Source of the DNA: Nelumbo lutea
Taxonomy: Eukaryota; Streptophyta; Magnoliopsida; Proteales; Nelumbonaceae
DNA: 64,000 nt
Direction: 5' to 3'
Assembly (NCBI GenBank): GCA_022828595.1
Contig: JAKGHH010000007.1
Location: 33,294,356-33,358,355 of the forward strand
Position numbers and translations under genes: made by a program
In this document: positions 54,791-64,000 of the stretch, piece by piece
Layout of the letters: every line of letters starts with the position of its first letter
Numbering within the stretch: the stretch's first letter is position 1
Notes under the pieces: generated by a model
What the model was told of the DNA's origin: nothing
The model's database searches: none
What the model saw: only the letters and a program-made list of their open reading frames with translations

Positions 54791-54874
54791 ATGATCTTTG
54801 CTATTATTTTATTTCTTTTTTAATTTTTTGATTAACAATTTTAGGGCTGTCAGTGATTCTGTTTTAGGTACAAT

Positions 54875-55092
54875 CAAGGTTCAAAGTATCGACACGTATT
54901 GGCCGATACGCATCGTTCCAAGTTCCCTTCGATATGCCCCTACAGTGGGTGTATCGGAGGTCTGACCAGTTTAGGGGGTAGAAGAGACCTAAACCGGCCC
55001 CCTTGAACCAGTTGCGAAAAAAATAAAATCTCCAAATTGTGAACTGATTCGCCTGATACGCCCCTATTGGCATATCGATATTTTGAACCTTG
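54875..55092. mobile_element. hAT-like MITE, 'CAAGGTTCAAA' family, copy 3
   Basis: A 218-bp element starts CAAGGTTCAAAGTATCG and ends CGATATTTTGAACCTTG, a nearly perfect 17-bp inverted repeat. It is flanked by the perfect 8-bp duplication ggtacaat (54,867-54,874 and 55,093-55,100). This is the best-preserved member of the family here. Confidence 0.92.
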
Positions 55093-55194
55093 GGTACAAT
55101 CTATTGTGAATCCAATGCAATTGAGTTGGATTTGGACTTCTAATAAGCCTTGTGGGATCATATTAGAATCCAATGAAGGATCCATTACGACTCT

Positions 55195-55328
55195 GGATCT
55201 GCTCCTCACAGAGCGTGCCTCACACCGACTTCACAGCATGTTCTGGCTGTGCATTGAGAACATCTCTCTTGTATTTATTATTTATGGGGAGATGTTTCCA
55301 ATACAGGTGTTATGTGAGGAGCAGATCC
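55195..55328. repeat. Foldback element
   Basis: The outer arms GGATCTGCTCCTCACA (55,195-55,210) and TGTGAGGAGCAGATCC (55,313-55,328) are perfectly inverted. The inner arms around 'attgagaacatctc' and 'gagatgtttccaat' pair again. Inner words match the foldback at 2,250-2,394, so both belong to one family. Confidence 0.85.
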
Positions 55329-57449
55329 CCATTCATTCCATTATATCATAGGATTGAATCGAATAATTGTCAAATCCAATTCGATTACAATATTATTATT
55401 GTTAGAAGAATCAATATGCCAAATCAATTTATAGTTTTAGGGTTTTGATCTGTCTGTTTTTACTGTGGCGTTTTCACCTTGTGGTTGCCCAATGGCCATT
55501 AAAAACGGAAGTTTCTGCTGGGGTGGTGAGGTTAGGGTGATCTGAGGTTTGAGTTGCAGAGAAAAAAGAGAAAGGACGCTCATGATGGAATCACACATGG
55601 CTAGGTGTCTAGTTCGAATGTTCGATCCAAGAGAAATATCACTTTCTTGAACTTGAAATCTGTAACATCCATTGTTTACCCGCAATTCAACTGGCCTAGT
55701 TTCTAGTGGCTGCAAAAGGCATCTGATTATCTGAATTTGAATTCGAATATGATCTTATAAAGGGTGATCTAAATTCAGTCCATTTATACTTAAAAATTAT
55801 TTTCTATTTATGATTGAAGTTGGTCTCAATGTTGTAGTTTCACCAACTGTCATAGGTTCAAGCTTTATACAAGTAATCAATTCACTTTGTTCATAAGTTA
55901 TAGTATTGAAATCTTTTTTTATCTCATATTTTATTAATAATATATAATATTTTGATCATTTTTAGTCTAATTATTTATAGTTATACTATTTAATATTCGA
56001 TTATAAGCCAAATTCTATTTAAATATTCAAATATAAACAAATGAAATTTGGATCTGCTTATATCCTATTTGATCTGATCCGTTTGCAGACCAAGAGGGTT
56101 TTCAATCTGAATTAAGTGGCTTGAATCATGATCTACTTGTCCATCTTGCGGAATAGTGGAGGGTTAACTGCCATTAAAAATAATGTCAAAACAAGAAGGC
56201 AGGCTGAATAAGAAAAGGTTGATAGAAAATAGAAAGTTAAAATTGGCCTGAATTGTTGATGGACAAGCAAACACTGATTTTAATACAGCCTGACTTTGGT
56301 GGGTTGGGATCAATGTTTAAGAGATTGGGCATTGAACCGGAAAAGAGAGAAGTTTATCGGTTAGGTATATAATTATGTATAACTGTAAAAAATTTAATAT
56401 GCATAATTATAAAAAATTGATATTTGAGGATAAAAAGGCATCTTGTGGAAAAAATAACAGGGCAAGACACCTTTAGAATGCAAGGGTTGTGAACAATTAC
56501 CCAAAATATAAAAAAAATTCACCCAATCAGACAACCAAGCGCAAAGTTATAGCCTTTGAACATTTACATATAAATTAGAAAAAAGTTGATAAAAATTGAT
56601 GGTTTAATGAAATCAAGATCAGTTCATTGGTTTTCAGGTTGGATTAGGTTGTCCACTGGTTTTGGCCAGTTTTTGGTGATAATAGTTTTAAGGGTATGAC
56701 CAAATTAACCAGGGTTTTTTGGTAGATACACATAATACATACATACATACATACAAATAAACAAATGTTTTGCCAATCTGTTCGGTTTATTGCTGGGTCC
56801 ATTGTTAAATACATATATTTATACAAGGGCAAATCTATGATGCCAGATAGGTATGATACTATGAGAGTTTTGACCGATCAGAAACCTCAGTGAATTTTGA
56901 TGAACATCACCTAGTTGGTTACCACTTTTTTGATACTGGTTGATTGGTTAAAAGTTTTTCCACTATCATAGTTGAATCCATTATATAAATATAAAAGAAA
57001 TGTCCGGTTTAGATTGGGTTGAAACACCCAATGCCTCAATTCTAACTCGAAATTCAACCTGACCCTATTTAAACCTCTTCATGTCCATGGGTTAGACTTG
57101 GACTTAGCTTTTGCCAAATTTTGAATGGATCTGGTCTGAAGCAATGTAAAACGTTCATAGGCAGAGCATGAAAGCCTGGCCCGTGAATAGGTGTATCCTA
57201 CCTTACCCAAATTTTTTGGGTTGAGTTCACTTGGTCCAAGTTGCACCCCCCACCAAAGGCCACCCCTCGCCTCACTGTCAACAAAAGCCTCTATTAATAT
57301 GCTGATGTGCCAAGTGAATTATTTTCATTTAATCTTGATTTGGGGTTTCTTGGTAAATATCTTTAATAATGTGGATGCTCCAAACGCATAGTGTGTTGAT
57401 ATCCTTCGAGATTTGTTGAGGATGTTATGTTGTCTACTTTCACACAGAT
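55329..57449. other. Intergenic, no gene seen
   Basis: No coding exon was recognised. 56,734-56,752 is an (ACAT)n microsatellite. A small MITE lies at 56,826-56,979 (listed separately). The rest is AT-rich. Confidence 0.45.
56826..56979. mobile_element. Small MITE related to 34,728-34,999
   Basis: Starts AGGGCAAATCTATGATGCC and ends ACTATCATAGTTGAATCC. The interior 'tgaattttgatgaa' and 'ggttaccacttttttgat' words match the nested MITE in LARP6 intron 2. The flanks do not give a convincing target duplication. Confidence 0.6.
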
Positions 57450-57523
57450 GGCCTATTAGCTCAGTTGGTTAGAGCGTCGTGCTAATAACGCGAAGGTCGC
57501 AGGTTCGAGACCTGCATGGGCCA
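57450..57523 (+). tRNA. tRNA-Ile (anticodon AAU)
   Basis: A full 74-nt cloverleaf. The acceptor arm GGCCTAT pairs with ATGGGCC (one G-U). The D arm is GCTC/GAGC, the anticodon stem TCGTG/CGCGA, the loop CTAATAA with anticodon AAT at 57,484-57,486, and the T arm GCAGG-TTCGAGA-CCTGC. There is no intron, and a 3' CCA is not encoded beyond the discriminator A. The A boxes and B boxes of the internal RNA polymerase III promoter are intact (TAGCTCAGTTGG; GGTTCGAGACC). The decoded product carries isoleucine. Confidence 0.98.
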
Positions 57524-57995
57524 TTGTTTGGTTTTTAGTTTCAGGTGATTGGATGGGTCCCCTTATTGAATGAATCTCATACCTATGCGGCAATTGTGTT
57601 TGAGATGTGCGGCTATGATACTGTTGGAAGCACTGTTGCTATCATGACGTCGGTAGCACAGATAGTTTGTCAACGGGTCGGGTCTGGGCCGATGTCTGAT
57701 GGAATCGATTATAATAAATAAATAAAAAAATATATATATATATATATTTAATATATATTATGTATTATATAAATAAAGTCGGATCAGGTCTGAATCGATA
57801 ATAATCAAAATACTATATCATGACCTACAATCGACCTGTGGGGGTTCCAGTTCCTGGAACCAAAACTGGTCCAATTGGTTCGGATCCGTTGACTCGGACC
57901 CGACCCATTAAAAGCCGTAAATGCAAGCAATAGAACCAATCAGGGAGCGCAATTTAATGGGTTATGGCCTCAGCTCTCTCTCTCTCACACACACA
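57524..57995. other. Intergenic, no gene seen
   Basis: Holds the Pol III terminator, an AT-rich core (57,718-57,775) between GGTCGGGTCTGGG / GGACCCGACCC-like words that look like another small hAT-type repeat, and (TC)n/(AC)n just before the next MITE. Confidence 0.4.
57532..57536 (+). terminator. RNA polymerase III terminator
   Basis: TTTTT nine bases after the tRNA gene, the normal Pol III stop signal. Confidence 0.85.
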
Positions 57996-58410
57996 TATGG
58001 GTGTGAATGGGTCGGTTTTTGATTGGACCCCATCCAGTCCAAAATCAATTTGGATGAATCGGATGGACTAACAAGACATATTGGATTGGACTAATCTGGA
58101 CCAAGATATTTATTAGATTGGATTGGACCTAGTCTGTCTGTAACAAATTTATATTGGATTGGATTAGATTAAGCCAATATCTAGTCCACTGATATAAGAT
58201 AAGAATATGTGTCAATAAACCGGGTTTGGATTGAAACCAATTTAAATCAAAATGATTTTGAACAGATTAGGTGGTCCAGACATTGAATTGGACCGATCCA
58301 AATTGGTCTAATATATTTATCGGATTGAATTGGACCTGATCCATTTATAATGGACTCACATTGGACTGGATCGGTGGATTGGACCAAACCCAGTCCAGTT
58401 GACACCCCTA
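57996..58410. mobile_element. hAT-like MITE, 'GGTCCAATCC' family, copy 2
   Basis: A 415-bp element starts TATGGGTGTGAATGGG and ends CAGTTGACACCCCTA. Flanks cacacaca and cacacacg match at seven of eight positions, though they lie in simple sequence. Relative to copy 1 the interior is in the opposite orientation. Confidence 0.72.
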
Positions 58411-59287
58411 CACACACGGTGTTGCTCTATTTAATTCCCTTGCAATTTGATTTATTTTGCAACCTGTAATCATATATACTCTCTTGATGCTTATCTGCTC
58501 CTTTGCTTCATTACTATTAGTTAATTTGGCTTGTAACGTTAGTTTTGTTTTTGGGATGATCAGATAACAGATATCTATCTATTCAGTGGGTGTGGATTTG
58601 TTACCATGCACAGCCTTAGGGGGTGTTTGCCAATGTGTATGGATGTGATTTTTCTGACATCACAGCTGTTTTTGTTTTAGGACAAGACCACTCACATTGT
58701 CAAACACTCCCTTGATGGTTGCATGTTTCTTTATCACAACTTTTTAATTTTATTCTTTCTTCATTTTTCTGAGGCACAAGAAGTGACAATAATGCATTTT
58801 TGATCCATTTTACAAACTAGAATTGTCATCTGCTGTTCTTTCTATTGGTTTGGTGAATAAACCTTGTGACAAGGTTTTGGTTGTTTCTTATACTATCTCT
58901 ATTACATTTTCACCCTTATCACTCTTGAGTTGCACTCAGATATTACATTTTTGTTGATAATTCTTCAGGTTTTCTAGTCAAGTATTGATATTTATGAATT
59001 GGCCTTAGGGCTCCCCACCCACCAAATACTTGTAGGGTCATTTTATGATCTTATCTTTACTATGAACTAGGAATATATATAACAACTTAGAGAGAGAGAG
59101 AGAGAGAGAATGGGCTAGAAGTCCCTAAAACTGAGTATGGGGCTCTTATTTATAGAGTTTGGGTGAACTGCAACCCAAAAAGAATTGAGCTAGAACTTTT
59201 TTATTTTTCCTTTATCCCTTAATTTTGAATGTTTCTTTTGTCCTTTTAGAATATTCTAGCATTTGATTAGAACACATCTTCATTTAT
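58411..59287. other. Intergenic with a 95-bp palindromic MITE
   Basis: 58,618-58,712 has inverted ends (GGGGGTGTTTGCCAATGTG and CACATTGTCAAACACTCCCT, two mismatches). No target duplication was found. (AG)n lies at 59,089-59,108. No coding signal. Confidence 0.5.
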
Positions 59288-59700
59288 TAGAGTGTTCATC
59301 ACTTGGACTGGTTTTGGGTTGGACCCCACCCAGTCCAAAATCAATTTAGACGGATTGGATGGACCAATAAGGCATATTGGATCGGACCAATTCGGTCCAA
59401 AATATTTATTAGATTGGATTGGACCTGATCCGTCCGTAATAAATTTATATTGGATTTGGTTGGATTAAACCAATATCTAGTCCATTGATATAAGATAAGA
59501 ATATAGGTGTCAATGGAACAGATTTGGGTTAAAACCAATCTAAATCAAAACGAATTTGAACAGATTGGACGGTCCAGACATTGAATTGGACAGGTCCAAA
59601 ATATTCATTGGATTGGATTGGACTTGATCCATTTATAATGGACCCACATTGGACTGGACTGGATTGGATTGGATCAAATCCAGTCCAATTGACATCCCTA
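59288..59700. mobile_element. 'GGTCCAATCC'-family MITE, copy 3
   Basis: About 413 bp, closely similar to copy 2 along its length (shared 'ccagtccaaaatcaattt' and 'ccattgatataagataagaa'). It ends CAATTGACATCCCTA. The left end TAGAGTGTTC is diverged and the flanks do not match. Confidence 0.7.
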
Positions 59701-62551
59701 CTTATGCAATGCCATCCTTTTACAGCATGGATATGGTGGACTAGTGAAGATACATTAAAAAAAAAAAAAACGAAAAACATATCAATAACACTAGATCTTC
59801 TCGTGTTTGGTTGATGGATAGAAAAGAACAATTCAATCCAAGCCCACCAAAATGGATACCACAGCACATAATGGTCACGAGAAGATGTATTGTTGGTGGA
59901 GAATACATCTTCCGAAGAGAAATGGGGATCAAAATTGTTAATACAGAATCGGTACCTTGCTCCTGTTTACAGATTCTATACTTTGGCCATATCCTTTGTT
60001 TTATCAGAACAGAACTATGATTTAATTCAAAATTGCACAGGCAGCAGAACTTTACAAGAGTGAAGATAGATAGCGAACCAGTTACAAAAAGAGTATAGTT
60101 GCACAATAAAATTTCCATGGCCAACATAATATGGTTTTTTTGTCATATCCAGCCAAACTCATTAATGCTTATTGCTAAATGCTTTAAGAAACTTAAGAGA
60201 TATTCAGAAAATATAATTGATGAGAAAAAAAATATTCGAGGAGACATCTAGAACTGGTTCTATTTCAGATTAGACAACCAATCCATTATATATTGTTAGC
60301 AGTCTTCATTCTATGTTCTTATCAATATGATCAGTAGAGTCAGAGCAATTTTAATCACAAGTATTAAAATCTATCCATTTTACATTGGCAAAAGCCTTCA
60401 TTTTAAGTTGTTATTAATATGACTAGTAGAGCCAAAGAAGTTTTCATGGAAAGTCTGTTGTGATAACTATGACCTTACCTGGTAAAGAATTTAAACTGTT
60501 GCAGTAAGCATGAGTTTGTCAATGAGTCATATCAAACCAAGTTAAACACGAATGACCTAGAACCTCCAATGACATTGTCCAGTAAACCATATAACAAGTT
60601 GAATAGTTAACTGGGACAATGAGAAACACTTCCAATGTGTAATGTCCTGAAGGGAAAGTACAAGGATAAACTCAGATGATCAATTAGAATTAACACTTCC
60701 AATGTTCAAAAAAAAAAAAAAAAAAAAAAAAAACGAACTGTATACCTACACCACCTAGCAGAAGATGGCCTTAATTGAATAATCCACTTCAACCTATGGT
60801 GTAAAAGGAATGCACCTGTCGGTCGATACTACATTACAAGAGCTGACATCAGATAATTCAGTAGAAATAATAAATAACTATCTAAAACTTAACATTCTTC
60901 AAACCCTTTCTTAATTTTCTCTATCTGCATTAGTTTTCAAAAACTAGGATTTACACGATGTTGAATTAACAAAATCCTAGAAAACTCATAGGGAACCAAA
61001 GTCACAGAGAAATTAATACTAAATTACACCATGAATTTACATCTGGGCTAGGACAGATCAATAAACAGTGATTTTAGGAAGAACCAAACTATCTTCCCAT
61101 CTCTTGGGTTTAAATTGCAGACTTCAAACCCATGGTACTCAAGCCAGGTTTGATTTGTGCATTTCCAACCTGAACTGGGACTTGAACTTATCATCTTCAT
61201 TACCATCCCTATATAAGAGTAAGCTTTCATATATTTGAAGGGGAAAACATATTGGTTTAACCGCATTTGATAGATTCCCCCTTTAATATAAAATTACCTT
61301 AACCAGCCAGTTGCAAATTAATATGCTTTGTTATGTTCTAATTAATATGCTCTTCCCTCATATAACTAATCTGGCAGTAGAATGCAACTTAACTTTCAAA
61401 GAGTCTAGTCTTAAAAATCTGCTAGAGTCAGTTGTTTCTTTCATTCCATCAACCTAGATCCTTGTCATAGATGTGGGGCCTGTTTGGGAGGGCTGTTTTG
61501 TTGGTTGAGATCCTTTCACTGAGCTGTTTTGGGCTTTCCAGGGTTTCCGCCTATCATGGCTTATAGGCTTTCTAGGTGGGGCCCACCTTGCATGGCCAGA
61601 GGCCACTGCATGAAAGCCTTCCCAAACCAGCACGCAGTCTCTCAACAAGTTGCTTCCAAGATGCATCCTATCAAGGATTAGCAATCTTCCTGTCACCCTT
61701 TCATAAAGCTTTGAAAGGGGAAAAAATTCATTATCTTCAACTTTAAAGATGTAAGGTTGCTGGGCATCCCATATACATGACCCAGATCATAAAAACACAA
61801 AGGCTTTTTACCGGTTTACACTAGCTATCCTGTTAACATAATCTGCAGTTTGCTCCACCGACGAAAACAGTGTAGTATTCGAGATTAAGAGCAATTCCTG
61901 AAGAGCAAATCAACATGGGGCAGATTGAAGAACAACCAGAACTTTCACATGATTAATTTAGCAAGCTGATAAAGTAAAACAAGATGTACAAAATTATTAA
62001 TCTTAAACCTACTCTATCCTAAGCTCTCTTAGAACTAAGATTTCATAGCAGGAATTGGCACTAGTCCTTGAAAAATTTTCAGATGATCAACTGCAACACA
62101 CGCTGCCCCTGCTTTACCCCTGTTTTATTGATCCATCACAGTAAACAAGAATGCAACCTTCATGCTCCATTTCAGTCCAATCTAGATCATGCGTGTGCTT
62201 CCACCAGGTGACCAAAGCTTCATAAATTGATAATGAAATGTATCTGCAGCGTCTTCATCCTTCTTCATCAATTGCATTGGAATTCTACTTAAATCACATT
62301 TGTTATTGATATGGTCTTCACTACCGTCAAACCTCCAACCCAGTTTTGATTCAAACCAGATAGACTGCATTACAGCAGAGTACAAGAAAGGTAAAACACA
62401 TATATCATCTAAGCATAGGAATAGGTCACTTCCTAAGCAGAAAATTGCTAGTTTTTCTGGTTCCTTCCATGATCTAAAGTCTAAACCACCCTTCCAGTCT
62501 ACCATCTCTAACCAACCCTGAAGGCATAAAATGAAAATGGCCTTCAAGATA
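59701..62551. other. Intergenic, downstream of the receptor kinase
   Basis: No coding exon was recognised. A 25-26 bp A-run lies at about 60,708-60,733. 61,475-61,640 has inverted ends (GGCCTGTTTGGGAGGGCTG ... GCCTTCCCAAACCAGC) and may be a Harbinger-like MITE. The minus frame 62,182-62,547 is open but resembles no protein. Confidence 0.4.
62124..62129 (-). terminator. Possible poly(A) signal of the receptor kinase
   Basis: TTTATT on the + strand is AATAAA on the coding strand, about 420 bp after the kinase stop codon. Assignment is by position only. Confidence 0.35.
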
Positions 62552-64000
62552 TCATAAAACTTTAGGATCTTCTGATCTCAAATGCCCATTCTCATCTCCC
62601 AAGTAGAAAATTGTAGGCTTTCCTGGTTCTGTGATCTCAACCGTCCCCTCCAACATCTTGGCCACTTTCCCCATAGACGGTCTCAACTCTGCTCGATCCT
62701 GGAGGCACCACATGGCCGTCTTCACCATCCGATCCACCATACCAAAGTGTTGCCGACTATCATAACAATGCATGATCTGCCTGTCCAAAATGTCCTCCAC
62801 TCTCTTCTGCTGGTACACCTTCTCAAACGCCCAGCAGGGGAAGTACCAGTCCTCGCTTTGCAGCGACGATCGCCGGAAATCAAAGTTCCTGGTGCCACTG
62901 ACGATCTCTAACAGCACCATCCCAAAGCTATACACATCAGCCTTCGCAGTGATGGGCTCATTCTTCACCCACTCCGGTGCCAAGTAGCCGCGAGTGCCAC
63001 GAATACGCGACATGGTGACCTTATCTTCTTTCTTGGCTAGCTTTGCTAGGCCAAAATCTGAAACTTTGGGGCAAAAATCATCTTCGAGGAGGATGTTTTC
63101 TGGTTTGATGTCACAGTGAATGACCCATTCCAGACACTCCTCGTGAAGGTACGCGATGGCCCTGGCTACACCCAGAGCGATCCTGTATCGAACACTCCAG
63201 TCGAGAATTGGTCTCGTCTCAACACTTTCTCCCTCGTTTCCATCTTCTGATTTTACGAGTGAAGGGTTGGGGAAGAGGAATTTGGCAAGAGAACCATTTG
63301 GCACGTACTCGTATACCAACATCTTGTGAGATTTCTCGGCGCAAAATCCCCACATTCGGACTAGGTTGAGATGGTGCATTCGGGCGATAATTGTGACCTC
63401 CGCCCAGAATTCTGCCTCTCCGCCACCGACGTTTTTAAGGCGTTTCACGGCGATAACTCGCTGATCTGGGAGAACCCCTTTATAGACGATGCCGAAGCCG
63501 CCATGTCCAATGACGTCGTTGAAGTCTTTGGTGGCGTCCTTGAGCTCGGCGTAGGTGAATCGCTTAGGCCCACCCAAGGGGAGTAGCTCAAGACCTAGTG
63601 TGTGAGCCATGTCTCGGTATTTGATGTATTTCTTCACGAAAGCCCAGAAGAAGAGAGCTCCAGTGCTGAGCTCGATTACGAAGAGAGTGATGAGGATGGC
63701 GAGATTCCTGGCTGTGGTATTGGATTCATCAGGTGGGAGAGGAAGGGTTATGTTGACGGGACAGATTGTCTCGATCCTGGTTGTCATACCTGTAAAGTTA
63801 GATTCATCCGTCTCGGTTTTCGCCACACGGAGAAACATGGCCGTCTCGGTCGCCGGTGACCAGTACCCATAGAGGAGGCGATCGAGCTGGTGCACGCAGT
63901 ATCGCTTCCCTGTGAACTTGTACCCGAAGCCGAGGCAACTGGGGTTGGCGAGACATCCAGACGCACAGACTGTGAAATTGAGAGATTGCCTGTCAGTCTG
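62552..64000 (-). CDS. G-type lectin S-receptor-like Ser/Thr kinase (5' part off-window)
   Basis: One open minus-strand frame of 482 codons runs from the window edge to TGA at 62,552-62,554. Order: end of a cysteine-rich PAN/apple-type ectodomain (CASGCLANPSCLGFGYKFTG, YCVHQLDRLLYG), N-glycosylation sites (NFT, NIT, NTT), a membrane span (about residues 98-122), the juxtamembrane region, then a protein kinase. Kinase motifs are GHGGFGIVYKG (about 165), VIAVKRLK (Lys about 186), HCDIKPENILL (about 295), SDFGLAKL (about 314) and RGTRGYLAPEW. Cysteine replaces arginine before the catalytic Asp, so it is a non-RD kinase, common in this family. It most resembles the At5g24080-like group. The lectin and start codon lie beyond 64,000. 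No intron is seen. It should act as a plasma-membrane receptor with an intracellular kinase; the ligand is unknown. Confidence 0.95.
   Translation of the reverse strand, partial: QTDRQSLNFTVCASGCLANPSCLGFGYKFTGKRYCVHQLDRLLYGYWSPATETAMFLRVAKTETDESNFTGMTTRIETICPVNITLPLPPDESNTTARNLAILITLFVIELSTGALFFWAFVKKYIKYRDMAHTLGLELLPLGGPKRFTYAELKDATKDFNDVIGHGGFGIVYKGVLPDQRVIAVKRLKNVGGGEAEFWAEVTIIARMHHLNLVRMWGFCAEKSHKMLVYEYVPNGSLAKFLFPNPSLVKSEDGNEGESVETRPILDWSVRYRIALGVARAIAYLHEECLEWVIHCDIKPENILLEDDFCPKVSDFGLAKLAKKEDKVTMSRIRGTRGYLAPEWVKNEPITAKADVYSFGMVLLEIVSGTRNFDFRRSSLQSEDWYFPCWAFEKVYQQKRVEDILDRQIMHCYDSRQHFGMVDRMVKTAMWCLQDRAELRPSMGKVAKMLEGTVEITEPGKPTIFYLGDENGHLRSEDPKVL

Noticed and set aside
62182..62547. 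121-codon minus frame as an extra exon of the receptor kinase
   Set aside because: The kinase gene already ends at a normal C-terminus, the frame has no domain, and only about 40 bp echo the kinase tail.
62582..63872. Several + strand frames over the kinase
   Set aside because: They are antisense shadows of the receptor kinase coding sequence.

Overview
This is plant nuclear DNA, most likely from an angiosperm with a fairly large, repeat-rich genome. The reasons are two spliced or spliceable genes of plant-type families, a nuclear-type tRNA-Ile(AAU), plant Ty1/copia and Ty3/gypsy retrotransposons, L1-type LINEs whose last domain is an RNase H, and many small hAT-like elements with 8-bp target duplications. 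I cannot name the species from sequence alone. Long introns full of LINEs and hAT MITEs would suit a basal eudicot or magnoliid, but that is a guess.

Layout. 1-12,520: no gene seen; AT-rich DNA with MITEs, foldbacks and decayed LINE pieces. 12,521-22,695: an old, broken Ty3/gypsy element that keeps its 5' LTR but lost its 3' end. A complete but decayed Ty1/copia element (15,756-21,440, perfect 5-bp TSD) sits inside its RNase H region. 22,696-26,340: extremely AT-rich DNA holding a GC-richer 707-bp solo LTR with perfect ends and TSD. 26,340-27,560: degenerate tandem repeats. 27,939-53,946: one La-related protein 6 gene (LARP6b/c type) on the + strand with ten exons, 471 codons spread over 26 kb because introns 1, 2 and 6 are loaded with LINEs and MITEs, several nested. 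53,947-62,551: repeats and MITEs around one tRNA-Ile gene at 57,450. 62,552-64,000: the 3' part (kinase, membrane span, PAN remnant) of a G-type-lectin S-receptor-like kinase on the minus strand, running off the right edge.

How it works together. The genes are not an operon. LARP6b/c proteins bind RNA and, through PAM2, poly(A)-binding protein. The receptor kinase is a plasma-membrane surface receptor. All other coding-like reading frames are dead transposon protein pieces. I found no CRISPR array, no bacterial features and no convincing new biological system. The most interesting points are gene-structural: a GC-AG first intron, a LINE inserted within about 30 bp of a splice acceptor, a (TA)n tract over another acceptor region, and a series of nested insertions that can be ordered in time by their target-site duplications.
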